A stretch of DNA of 64,000 nt, from NCBI GenBank assembly GCA_964443135.1, contig CAYUBQ010000004.1:1-64000 (forward strand), given 5' to 3'. Every line of letters begins with the position of its first letter. The stretch's first letter is position 1. The stretch comes from JAIPEI01 sp964443135. GTDB taxonomy: Bacteria > Desulfobacterota > DSM-4660 > Desulfatiglandales > HGW-15. Positions 29,190 through 37,046 of this stretch are shown here, in pieces. The position numbers were made by a program, and so were the translations under genes. The notes below the pieces were generated by a model, which was not told the DNA's origin, searched no databases, and saw only the letters and a list, made by a program, of their open reading frames with translations.

Positions 29190-29280
29190 TGACGCATTCG
29201 CAAAAACCCGCTCACGCGCCGCTGGGGACGATATAACCTATTGAAATCCCAGAGGCAGATCTTGAGGGTTGGGGCTTTTT
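29190..29280 (+). repeat. Intergenic repeat element, copy B
   Basis: About 91 bp between lpxA and lpxI, starting two bases after the lpxA stop. It aligns almost without gaps to copy A over the first ~38 bases (about 80% by eye). It ends with possible CCCA/TGGG pairing, GGGC and a T-run, although the internal pairing differs from copy A. Confidence 0.7.
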
Positions 29281-29359
29281 CCGACTCCATCATGATTCCC
29301 TCCCGGAAACCGCGAGGATGGCCCGGGCGGAGGAGGCTGCACTGAGAAGGCCGGGGGCG

Positions 29360-30193
29360 ATGCCCGAGGAACGGGAACAGGTCGGCATCATCGCGGGCGG
29401 AGGAAGGTTTCCCGTGATGGTGGCGGATGCGGCGCGGGCTCGAGGCTGCCGGACCGTGGCCGTGGCCCACGAAGGGGAGACGGCCCCGGAGCTCGGGGAG
29501 CACGTGGACGAGCTGGTCTGGATCCGACTCGGCCAGCTGGGACGCCTGATTCGAGTGTTTCGAGAGCGTGATGTGCAGCGGGTCGTGATGGCCGGCACCA
29601 TCGCCAAGCACCGCATGTTCAGTCGGGTCCGGCCGGACCTGAAGGGACTCGCCCTCATGTCCCGCATGGCCGTGTTCCATGACGACGGCATCCTGAGGAG
29701 CGTGAGCCGTGAAATGGAGAAAGAGGGCATCCAGGTCATCCCTTCCACCCATTTCCTCCCCGAGCTGATCGCCCCGGCGGGCGTCCTCACCCGCCGAAGA
29801 CCCTCCAAGACCGAGGCCTCGGACATCCGGTTCGGCTGGCGTATGGCCAAGGAGCTCGGCAGGCTCGACATCGGGCAGTGCGTGGTGGTCCGCAGGAAGA
29901 CCGTGGTCGCCCTGGAAGCCATGGAGGGCACGGACGAGACCATCCGAAGGGGAGGCGGGATCGCGAGGGAGAAGGCGGTGGTGGTCAAGGTCAGCAAGCC
30001 GGACCAGGACCTGCGCTTCGACGTGCCCTCGGTGGGATTGGAGACCGTCCGGGTCATGAAGGAGGCCGGGGCGACCGTGCTCGCCCTGGAGGCGGCCAAG
30101 ACCCTGCTGTTCGAGAAACCGGACATGATTCGCTTGGCGGACGAGAAAGGCATCTCGATCCTCGCCATGGAGAACGCGGAAGACCGTTTCTAG
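29360..30193 (+). CDS. lpxI: UDP-2,3-diacylglucosamine pyrophosphatase LpxI
   Basis: Fourth lipid A step: hydrolyses UDP-2,3-diacyl-GlcN to lipid X and UMP. It is the alternative to the calcineurin-like LpxH. It has 277 aa from ATG 29360 (MPEEREQVGIIAGGGRFP). The family's N-terminal GIIAGGG dinucleotide-like loop is present, as are AGTIAKH, TEASDIRFGWRMAKELGRLDIGQCVVV, EAMEGTDETIRRGG, KVSKPDQDLRFDVPSVGLET and the C-terminal IRLADEKGISILAM. An in-frame ATG at 29318 lacks spacing to a ribosome site. It is followed by an oxidoreductase and lpxB. Confidence 0.93.
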   Translation: MPEEREQVGIIAGGGRFPVMVADAARARGCRTVAVAHEGETAPELGEHVDELVWIRLGQLGRLIRVFRERDVQRVVMAGTIAKHRMFSRVRPDLKGLALMSRMAVFHDDGILRSVSREMEKEGIQVIPSTHFLPELIAPAGVLTRRRPSKTEASDIRFGWRMAKELGRLDIGQCVVVRRKTVVALEAMEGTDETIRRGGGIAREKAVVVKVSKPDQDLRFDVPSVGLETVRVMKEAGATVLALEAAKTLLFEKPDMIRLADEKGISILAMENAEDRF

Positions 30194-30266
30194 GAACGGG
30201 GCCGAGAAGCCGGACGCCGTGGTGGACCGAAAACCCGACCCGGTCCGGTCGAGTGCAGAGGGAGGC

Positions 30267-31244
30267 ATGGGCTCTGAAAGAGAGAAGCTGCGCGTAGGCG
30301 TCGTCGGGGTGGGTCACCTCGGCCATTACCATGTGCAGAAGTACGCGGCCTTGCAGGAGGTGCGGCTCGTGGGCGTGTTCGACGTGGACCGGGCCAAGGC
30401 CGGCGACATGGCTCATCGTTACGGGGCGCGGGCGTTCCCCGATCTTCCTGCACTGCTGAAGGAAGTGGATGCCCTGAGCCTGGCCGTTCCGACGGAGCAC
30501 CACTACGAGGAGGCGTTGGAGATCCTGGATCACGGGGTTCACCTGCTCGTGGAGAAGCCCATCACCTACAGCGTGGAACACGCCGCCCGGCTGGTGGAGA
30601 CTGCGAGAGACAAGGGCCTCGTTCTCCAGGTGGGCCACGTGGAGCGGTTCAACCCTCCGGTCATCGAGATGAAGTCCCTCCTGGACCGGCCGGTGTTCGT
30701 CGAGAGCCACCGGATGAACGTGTTCACGGTTCGGGGCACGGACGTGGATGTGGTCCTGGATCTCATGATTCACGATCTGGACATCGTTCTGAGCGCGGTC
30801 CGGGCGCCGGTCCGTGAGATCCACGCCGTCGGGATGAGGGTGGTCACCGACACCACGGACATTGCCAACGCACGGATCATTTTCGAAAACGGGACCGTGG
30901 CCAACCTGACCGCAAGCCGGGTTTCCAACAAGACCCTGCGAAAGATCCGGGTGTTCCAGCCGGATGCGTACATATCCGTGAACTGCGCCCGGCGCGACCT
31001 CAGCATCACCAGGCTGGACGGGCAGGGCGTCTTCGGAGGCGAATCCCCCGGCGTCACCACACGAAAGCTCACCTACCCGGACAGCGATCCCCTGGCCGAC
31101 CAGATCGCCTCGTACGTGCGCGCCGTCCGGGACGGATCGGCCCCCGTGGTATCCGGTGAGGACGGGAAACGGGCCCTCGAGGTCGCCCTGCACATCATGG
31201 AGCAGATTGAACAGGGGTGTAAGCATACCAAAGGCCTCTGCTGA
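30267..31244 (+). CDS. Gfo/Idh/MocA-family oxidoreductase in the lpx operon
   Basis: NAD(P)-dependent sugar dehydrogenase fold, 325 aa. The Rossmann motif GVVGVGHLGHYHVQKY lies near residues 12-27, the EKPIT motif carries the family's catalytic lysine, and a C-terminal alpha/beta substrate domain contains VQVGHVERFNPPV-type sequence (LQVGHVERFNPPVIE). ATG 30267 follows GAGGGAGGC. It sits between lpxI and lpxB. GnnA, which oxidises the 3-OH of UDP-GlcNAc for 3-amino lipid A, belongs to this family and is known from lpxA-lpxB intervals. The partner aminotransferase gnnB is not adjacent, so the role stays open. Confidence 0.85.
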   Translation: MGSEREKLRVGVVGVGHLGHYHVQKYAALQEVRLVGVFDVDRAKAGDMAHRYGARAFPDLPALLKEVDALSLAVPTEHHYEEALEILDHGVHLLVEKPITYSVEHAARLVETARDKGLVLQVGHVERFNPPVIEMKSLLDRPVFVESHRMNVFTVRGTDVDVVLDLMIHDLDIVLSAVRAPVREIHAVGMRVVTDTTDIANARIIFENGTVANLTASRVSNKTLRKIRVFQPDAYISVNCARRDLSITRLDGQGVFGGESPGVTTRKLTYPDSDPLADQIASYVRAVRDGSAPVVSGEDGKRALEVALHIMEQIEQGCKHTKGLC

Positions 31245-31263
31245 TAAGCATCAGGCCGGCCGC

Positions 31264-32394
31264 GTGCTCATGGTGGCGGGGGAGGCGTCCGCCGACACCC
31301 ACGGGGCCGGCCTGGTGAGGGCCGTTCACCGCCTGGACCCTCAGGTGGCGTTCCGGGGGATCGGCGGTCCTCGAATGGCCCGGGCCGGTGTGGAGATCCT
31401 GATCCCGTCGTCGGAGATGGCGGTCGTCGGCCTCGTCGAAGTGATCCCCCGGCTGGTCTCGATCCGGTCGGCCGCGCGACGGATCCGGCGCATCCTCCAG
31501 AACGCACCGCCCGACCTGCTCGTCCTTCTGGACTACCCGGAGTTCAACCTTCATATCGCCCGGATCGCCAAGCGATGCGGCGTGCCGGTTCTCTACTACA
31601 TCAGTCCCCAGGTCTGGGCGTGGAGGCGCGGCCGGATCCGGAAGATCGCCCGCCGGGTGGACCGGATGGCGGTGATTCTGCCCTTCGAGGTATCGATCTA
31701 TCGCCGGACGGGCATGCCCGTGACCTATGTCGGTCACCCGCTGCTGGACGCCCTTCCCGCCGGGGCGAACCGGGAGGAGGCCCGCCGGCGCCTGGGATTG
31801 GGCCGGGACACGCCCCTGCTGGGGATCCTTCCCGGCAGCCGCAACGAGGAGGTGGACAACCTCCTGCCCGCCTTTCTTAGGGCCGCGGAGCTGCTCGGCG
31901 GGGTGTGGCCCGAGCTGCGGTGCGTCCTGCCCGTGGCTTCCACCGTGTCTTCCGGGCGGATCGAGGATCGGGTCCGGAGCAGCCCGGTGAAGGTGGACCT
32001 GTGGCGGGACGACATGCACCTGGTTCTCCCCGGTTGCGACGCCGCCCTGGTGGCCTCGGGCACGGCCACGCTGGAGACGGCCGTCCATCATGTGCCCATG
32101 GTCATTGCCTACCGTGTCAGCCCGCTCAGCTATCGCGTCGGGAAGGCCGTGATCCGCGTCCCGTTCATCGGCCTCGTCAACCTCGTGGCGGGCCGGGAGG
32201 TCGTGCCGGAGCTGATTCAGGAGGAGGTGACGCCGGCTCGTCTGGCGCGTGAAGCCGCTCGTCTCCTTGCGGCTGGCCCGGTCCGGGAAAATGTGTTAAA
32301 AGGGCTGGTGCGGGTGCAAGGGCTGCTCGGGGAAGGCGGGGCCTCCGAACGTACCGCGCAGATCGCGCTGGGGATGATGGGGCGGGCGGGGTGA
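31264..32394 (+). CDS. lpxB: Lipid-A-disaccharide synthase
   Basis: GT19 glycosyltransferase condensing lipid X with UDP-2,3-diacyl-GlcN. It has 376 aa from GTG 31264 (ATG 31270 is the alternative), close to the usual ~380. The N-terminal motif reads MVAGEASADTHGA; the common form is GEASGD. YYISPQVWAWRRGRI, GHPLLD, LPGSRNEEV and the UDP-binding SGTATLE segment are intact. The start overlaps no upstream gene and lies 19 nt after the oxidoreductase. Confidence 0.95.
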   Translation: MLMVAGEASADTHGAGLVRAVHRLDPQVAFRGIGGPRMARAGVEILIPSSEMAVVGLVEVIPRLVSIRSAARRIRRILQNAPPDLLVLLDYPEFNLHIARIAKRCGVPVLYYISPQVWAWRRGRIRKIARRVDRMAVILPFEVSIYRRTGMPVTYVGHPLLDALPAGANREEARRRLGLGRDTPLLGILPGSRNEEVDNLLPAFLRAAELLGGVWPELRCVLPVASTVSSGRIEDRVRSSPVKVDLWRDDMHLVLPGCDAALVASGTATLETAVHHVPMVIAYRVSPLSYRVGKAVIRVPFIGLVNLVAGREVVPELIQEEVTPARLAREAARLLAAGPVRENVLKGLVRVQGLLGEGGASERTAQIALGMMGRAG

Positions 32395-32443
32395 ATCCGG
32401 CGGATCTCATGTTGGGGCACCGCTCGGGCTGAAGGAAATCCAC

Positions 32444-33811
32444 ATGGCCAGAAGCATTCTCGTGGTCGATGACGAGGCAAGCATCATCCAGTCCCTGGAC
32501 GGCGTCCTTTCGGACGAGGGCTTCGACGTCCAGAACGCCGGCAACGGCTTGGAGGCCCTGGAAAGGATCGAGGACGAGATCCCCGACCTGGTGCTCCTGG
32601 ACATCTGGATGCCCGACCTCGACGGCATCGAGACCCTGGTCAGGATCAAGGAAGCCTATCCCCACCTCCAGGTGGTGATGATGTCCGGTCACGGAACCAT
32701 CGAGACCGCGGTCAAGGCCACCAAGCTGGGGGCCTACGACTTCATCGAGAAGCCCCTGTCCCTGGAGAAGGTGCTCCTCACCATCCAGAACGCACTCGAG
32801 CACAACCGGCTGGAAGAAGAGATCGGCCTGCTCAAGGAGAAGGAGAAGGTCAGGCATCGGATCACCGGGAACAGCGGACCGATCCGGGACCTCAAGGAGC
32901 AGATCCGCATCGTGGCCCCGACGAACGCATGGGTGCTCATCTCCGGAGAAAACGGAACGGGAAAGGAGCTCGTGGCCCACACCATCCACCGGCTCAGCCG
33001 GCGCAGTCACAAGCCCATGGTGGAGGTGAACTGTGCGGCCATCCCGGAGGAGCTCATCGAGAGCGAGCTGTTCGGGCACGAAAAGGGGGCGTTCACCGGG
33101 GCGGAGGCCATGAAGCGGGGGAAGTTCGATCTGGCCCACGAGGCCACCCTGTTTCTGGACGAGATCGGGGACATGAGCCTCAAGGCCCAGTCCAAGACCC
33201 TGAGGATCCTTCAGGAGCAGACGTTCGAGCGCGTGGGCGGGTCCAAGACGATCCAAGTGGACGTCCGGGTGATCGCCGCCACGAACAAGGACCTCGAGGC
33301 GGAGATCGAGAAAGGCGCCTTTCGGGAGGACCTCTACTTCCGGCTGAACGTGATTCCCATCCGCGTGCCCCCCCTGCGCGAGCGGGCGGAGGACATTCCC
33401 GAGCTCCTCGAGGAGTTCACCGAGGAGGTCTCGCTGAACACGAATCTTCCCGCAAAGCGGTTTTCGGAGGAGGCCGTCCGCCTGCTCCAGCGTTATCCCT
33501 GGCCGGGGAACGTCCGGGAGCTGAAAAACCTGGTGGAGCGGCTGGTGATCATGACCGCGTCCGAGGAGATCCGACCTTCCGACATCCCCCCTCCCTTCAA
33601 CCAGGGAGAAGGTGCGGCCGCCGCTCCGGAGCCCCCCCCGTCGGATTTCGACACCTACCGCGAGGCCAGGGCCGAGTTCGAGAAGGCGTTCATCGCCAGG
33701 AAGCTCCGCGAGTTCAACGGAAACGTCTCCCAGACCGCAGAGGCCATCGGGATCGAGCGGAGCAACCTCCACAAGAAGATCAAGGCCTACGGCCTGGACA
33801 CGGGCCGTTGA
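32444..33811 (+). CDS. Sigma54-dependent response regulator, NtrC/NtrX type
   Basis: 455 aa: receiver 1-120 with phospho-acceptor D53 and K102, AAA+ domain about 140-375 and a C-terminal Fis-type helix-turn-helix about 415-453 (NVSQTAEAIGIERSNLHKKIKAYGL). Walker A is GENGTGKE (167-174) and the sigma54-contact loop GAFTGA is intact at 214-219. The GIERSNLHKKIKAYG ending is typical of NtrX. No cognate kinase is adjacent. It lies 49 nt downstream of lpxB and its last 25 nt overlap the convergent engB. Confidence 0.92.
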   Translation: MARSILVVDDEASIIQSLDGVLSDEGFDVQNAGNGLEALERIEDEIPDLVLLDIWMPDLDGIETLVRIKEAYPHLQVVMMSGHGTIETAVKATKLGAYDFIEKPLSLEKVLLTIQNALEHNRLEEEIGLLKEKEKVRHRITGNSGPIRDLKEQIRIVAPTNAWVLISGENGTGKELVAHTIHRLSRRSHKPMVEVNCAAIPEELIESELFGHEKGAFTGAEAMKRGKFDLAHEATLFLDEIGDMSLKAQSKTLRILQEQTFERVGGSKTIQVDVRVIAATNKDLEAEIEKGAFREDLYFRLNVIPIRVPPLRERAEDIPELLEEFTEEVSLNTNLPAKRFSEEAVRLLQRYPWPGNVRELKNLVERLVIMTASEEIRPSDIPPPFNQGEGAAAAPEPPPSDFDTYREARAEFEKAFIARKLREFNGNVSQTAEAIGIERSNLHKKIKAYGLDTGR

Positions 33812-34392
33812 ACGTTTTTCCCCACCGCCTCTTCGATCCGCCTCCAGACGTCTCCCCTCCCTTCCCGGCTCTTGGCCGAGAAAAGGACCGGCCTCCCGTC
33901 GGAAAACGCGGCCAGCTCGCGCCCCAGCTTTCCGGCCCGGGACTTCGCCTTCTGTCGCGAGAGCTTGTCCGCCTTGGTGAGGACAATGACGGCCGGGACC
34001 CCGTAAGCCCGAAGCCACTGGAGCAGGTCCAGGTCCCCGTCGGACGGCTCCCTTCGAATGTCCAGGATCACCACGACGGCTCGTAGGTCCTCTCGGTCCC
34101 TCAGGTAGGCCTCCACCATGGGCTTCCAGGCCTGCCGGACCTCTCGCGGGACGCGGGCGAAGCCGTAGCCGGGCAGGTCCACCAGGTGGAGCCGATCGTC
34201 CATGGAGAAGAAGTTGATGGACTGGGTGCGGCCGGGCGTGGAGCCCGTGCGGGCCAGGTTGCGGCGCTGGACGAGCACGTTGATCAGGGAGGACTTGCCC
34301 ACGTTGGAGCGACCGGCAAAGGCCACCTCGGGGCGATCCGCCGGAGGATACTGCTCGGGCTTGAAGGCGCTCTTGACGAAGGTAACGTTCAT
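33787..34392 (-). CDS. engB: Ribosome biogenesis GTP-binding protein EngB/YsxC
   Basis: Essential TRAFAC GTPase acting in late 50S assembly. It has 201 aa. G1 is GRSNVGKSS (27-35), G2 in TPGRTQSINFF, G3 DLPGYG (72-77), G4 TKAD near 139 and G5 SAKS. ATG 34392 gives the family start MNVTFVKSA and has AAGG 6 nt upstream; an in-frame ATG 27 nt earlier is less likely. It converges with, and overlaps, the regulator gene by 25 nt. Confidence 0.94.
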   Translation of the reverse strand: MNVTFVKSAFKPEQYPPADRPEVAFAGRSNVGKSSLINVLVQRRNLARTGSTPGRTQSINFFSMDDRLHLVDLPGYGFARVPREVRQAWKPMVEAYLRDREDLRAVVVILDIRREPSDGDLDLLQWLRAYGVPAVIVLTKADKLSRQKAKSRAGKLGRELAAFSDGRPVLFSAKSREGRGDVWRRIEEAVGKNVQRPVSRP

Positions 34393-34417
34393 GGTCGGCC
34401 TTACGACAATGGGAGTC

Positions 34418-34502
34418 ATTCGGGGGACACCATACTCAATTCAAGGGAGCCACGAGCGGTGACGGAGTTTCATCCGTGAATTAAGTATGGTGTCCCCCGA
34501 AT
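34418..34502. repeat. 85-bp inverted-repeat element (REP/MITE-like)
   Basis: Two 26-nt arms (34418-34443 and 34477-34502) are reverse complements with one mismatch and enclose 33 bp. Each arm holds GGGGGACACCATACT. The element fills the gap between the aminotransferase stop and engB and could form a long cruciform or RNA hairpin. Arms of this type often border REP-associated transposase genes; no transposase is present here. Confidence 0.75.
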
Positions 34503-34523
34503 TGGAGATGCCTCGCGACGGGG

Positions 34524-35669
34524 TCAGCGGCGTTCGAGGAACGCCTCGATCCGGTCCAGGCCCTCGTGGATGCTCTCCAGGGAGTTGGCGTAGCTGAACC
34601 GGAGATATCCCTCGGCGCCGCTCCCGAAGTCGATCCCCGGGCTCACGCCCACCCCGGCCTTCTCCAGGATCTCGAAGGCCAGGTCGTAGGAGTTTTCGGA
34701 GATGTGCTTTGCGTTCACCAGGATGTAGAAGGCCCCGGCCGGCTCCACGGGCAGACCGAATCCCATCCCCCGCAGCCGGCGGACCATGACCCGGCGCCGC
34801 TCGTCGTAGACCCTGCGCATGCGTTCCACATCGGGGCCGGCCTCTTTCAGGGCGGCGACGCCGGCCCACTGGCTGACGCTTCCGGCGGAGATGAAGAGGT
34901 TCTGCTGGAACTTCTGGAGGGCGCGGACGAAACGGGCCGGGGCGATGATGTAACCCAGGCGCCAGCCGGTCATGGCGTAGGCCTTGGAGAAGCCGTTCAG
35001 GACGAAGGCCTCGTCCGTGTACTCGAGGATGGTGTGCTCCTCTTCGCCGTAGACCAGACCGTGGTAGATCTCGTCCGCGACGACGGGGAGCCCGAGGTCT
35101 GCGATGGCCTCCATGCGCTCCGACGCAAGAACGTTTCCCGTGGGGTTGGCCGGGGAGTTGACGAGAACGGCTCGGGTTCCGGGACCGATCCGCGTGCGGA
35201 TGTCCTCCGGCCGGTACTGGAAGCCGTCCTCCTCGAACACCTCCACGAAGGCGGGCACCGCCCCGAGGAACCGGGCGAAGTTTGGATAGCAGGGGTAGTG
35301 GGGGTTGGAGACGATGATCTCGTCACCCGGGCCGAGAAGGGCCGAGAAGGCCATGAACAGGGCCGGCGACGTGCCGGAGGTCACCACCACGCGGCCCGGA
35401 TCGATCTCCACGCCGTACCTGTCCCGGTAGTGGCGGCAGATCGCCTCGCGAAGCTCGATGATGCCGAGGCTGTGGGTGTAGTGGGTGTGGCCCTCCTGGA
35501 TGGCGCGCTGTGCCGCGCGGCAGATGCAGTCCGGGGTGGGGAAATCCGGCTCCCCGATCTCCAGATGGATGATTCGCCGGCCCTCCCGTTCCAGCTCGTG
35601 GGCCCGTTCCAGGACCTCCATGACGATGAAGGGCGTGATCTGTTCGGAACGATCGGTGTGGGGGGGCAT
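34524..35669 (-). CDS. Class I/II pyridoxal-phosphate aminotransferase
   Basis: 381-aa fold-type I aminotransferase. The PLP lysine is K229 (NGFSKAYAMTGWRLGY). NSPANPTGNV supplies the substrate-carboxylate Asn and VVADEIYHGL the pyridine-N Asp. EIGEPDFPTPD near residue 37 is the AspAT-subfamily start. Substrate cannot be settled; family members include aspartate, alanine and LL-diaminopimelate transaminases. It lies directly downstream of hisG on the same strand, 46 nt apart, so a histidine- or other amino-acid-related role is possible, though it lacks clear HisC-specific sequence. Confidence 0.88.
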   Translation of the reverse strand: MPPHTDRSEQITPFIVMEVLERAHELEREGRRIIHLEIGEPDFPTPDCICRAAQRAIQEGHTHYTHSLGIIELREAICRHYRDRYGVEIDPGRVVVTSGTSPALFMAFSALLGPGDEIIVSNPHYPCYPNFARFLGAVPAFVEVFEEDGFQYRPEDIRTRIGPGTRAVLVNSPANPTGNVLASERMEAIADLGLPVVADEIYHGLVYGEEEHTILEYTDEAFVLNGFSKAYAMTGWRLGYIIAPARFVRALQKFQQNLFISAGSVSQWAGVAALKEAGPDVERMRRVYDERRRVMVRRLRGMGFGLPVEPAGAFYILVNAKHISENSYDLAFEILEKAGVGVSPGIDFGSGAEGYLRFSYANSLESIHEGLDRIEAFLERR

Positions 35670-35715
35670 GGCGGACTCCGCGTCCCGGGCCTCCCGCGGC
35701 GGGAGGCCCGGGTTT

Positions 35716-36588
35716 CTAGATGACCTTGTTCAGGGGGTACTCGATGATTCCTTCGGCCCCCGCCTTCATGAGTTCGGGGATGAGATCACGGACCTTTCGC
35801 GACTCCACGACGGTCTCCACGCTGAACCAGGGCTGCTCGTGCAGGTGGGCGACCGTGGGCGCGTTCAGGCTCGGGAGGAGCCTCACGACGGTGTCGAGCT
35901 TCTCCCTGGGTACGTTCAGCTTGAGCCCCACCATGTTCTCGGCCCGGAGGGCGCCGCGGAGCAGCAGGAGAATCTGGCCGATCTTGTCCCGCTTCCACGG
36001 ATCCTTGTAGGAGTCCCGGTTGGCGATGAGCTGGGTGTTGCTCTGCATGAACTCGTGGATGATCTCCAGGCCGTGGGCCCGGATCGTGCTGCCCGTCTCG
36101 GTCACCTCCACCACGGCGTCCGCGAGACCCGAGACCACCTTGGCCTCGGTGGCCCCCCAGGAGAACTCCACCTGGACGTCGATACCCCGCTCCTCGAAGT
36201 AGCGCCGGGTGTAGTTGACGAGCTCCGTGGCGATCTTGCGGCCCTTCAAATCCTCGAGCCTTCGAATGGACGAGTCCCTGGGCACGGCCAGGACCCAGCG
36301 GGCGGGGTTCTGGCTCACCTTGGAGTAGACGAGGTCGTCCACGACCTCCACGACCGACCCGTTCTCCTCGATCCAGTCCTTGCCGGTCAGGCCCGCGTCG
36401 ATGGCGCCGCTCTCCACGTAGCGGGACATCTCCTGGGCCCGGCAGATGCTGCACTCGATGGCGTCGTCGTTGATGTCGGGGAAGTAGCTGCGCCCGTTGA
36501 CGTTGATACGCCATCCCGATTTCTCGAACAGGTGGATGGTGGCCTTCTGGAGACTCCCCTTGGGTATGCCGAACTTCAGTTTCTTCAT
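35716..36588 (-). CDS. hisG: ATP phosphoribosyltransferase, long form
   Basis: First step of histidine synthesis. At 290 aa it is the long, HisZ-independent form with a C-terminal ACT-like regulatory domain (VGLKLNVPREKLDTVVRLLPSLNAPTV). The catalytic lobes include KFGIPKGSLQ at the start, ESGAIDAGLTGKDWI, and the PRPP loop EVTETGSTIRAHGLEII. The start codon overlaps the hisI stop by 4 nt (ATGA), so the genes are translationally coupled. Confidence 0.95.
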   Translation of the reverse strand: MKKLKFGIPKGSLQKATIHLFEKSGWRINVNGRSYFPDINDDAIECSICRAQEMSRYVESGAIDAGLTGKDWIEENGSVVEVVDDLVYSKVSQNPARWVLAVPRDSSIRRLEDLKGRKIATELVNYTRRYFEERGIDVQVEFSWGATEAKVVSGLADAVVEVTETGSTIRAHGLEIIHEFMQSNTQLIANRDSYKDPWKRDKIGQILLLLRGALRAENMVGLKLNVPREKLDTVVRLLPSLNAPTVAHLHEQPWFSVETVVESRKVRDLIPELMKAGAEGIIEYPLNKVI

Positions 36589-36965
36589 TTTCCGTACACC
36601 TTTTTGGGATCGAACACGGGCTCCCCGACGACGGCGAGCCCGCCTTCCGGGGTCACTTTTCGGAAGAAGCAGCTCTCGTAGCCGGTGTGGCAGGCGGCTC
36701 CGCCCACCTGCTCCACCTGAAGGAGGACGGTGTCGTCGTCGCAGTCGACGAAGACGTTCCGGACCTTCTGCACGTGCCCGGACGTGCCGCCCTTGTGCCA
36801 GAGCTCGTTTCGGGACCGGCTCCAGTAGTGGGCCTCGCCGGTCTCGAGCGTTTTGCGCCAGGACGCCTCGTTGATGTAGGCGAGCATGAGCACGCGGCCG
36901 CTGGCGTGGTCCTGGACCACGGCCGGGAGCAGGCCGTCCCCTTTGTCGAAATCCAGGTCAATCAT
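36585..36965 (-). CDS. hisI: Phosphoribosyl-AMP cyclohydrolase
   Basis: Third histidine-pathway step, opening the adenine ring of PR-AMP. It has 126 aa, a HisI-only protein without a fused HisE domain. Signature residues are VLMLAYINEASWRKTLETGEAHYWSRSR, LWHKGGTSGH, the metal-binding DCDDDT and the Cys of GGAACHTGYESCFFR. GGAGG lies 8 nt before ATG 36965. It is the first gene of the hisI-hisG pair; other his genes are not here. Confidence 0.95.
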   Translation of the reverse strand: MIDLDFDKGDGLLPAVVQDHASGRVLMLAYINEASWRKTLETGEAHYWSRSRNELWHKGGTSGHVQKVRNVFVDCDDDTVLLQVEQVGGAACHTGYESCFFRKVTPEGGLAVVGEPVFDPKKVYGK

Positions 36966-37046
36966 GTCGAAAACCTCCGAAAGAAGTACCCCATAGCACA
37001 GCGTGCCCCGGAGGGACAAGGAAATGATGCCCCCGCAGAAGGAGGG

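Noticed and set aside
34524..35669. GnnB partner for the Gfo/Idh/MocA dehydrogenase
   Set aside because: The protein is an AspAT-subfamily class I enzyme, whereas GnnB is of the DegT/DnrJ type, and it lies on the other strand beyond two other genes.
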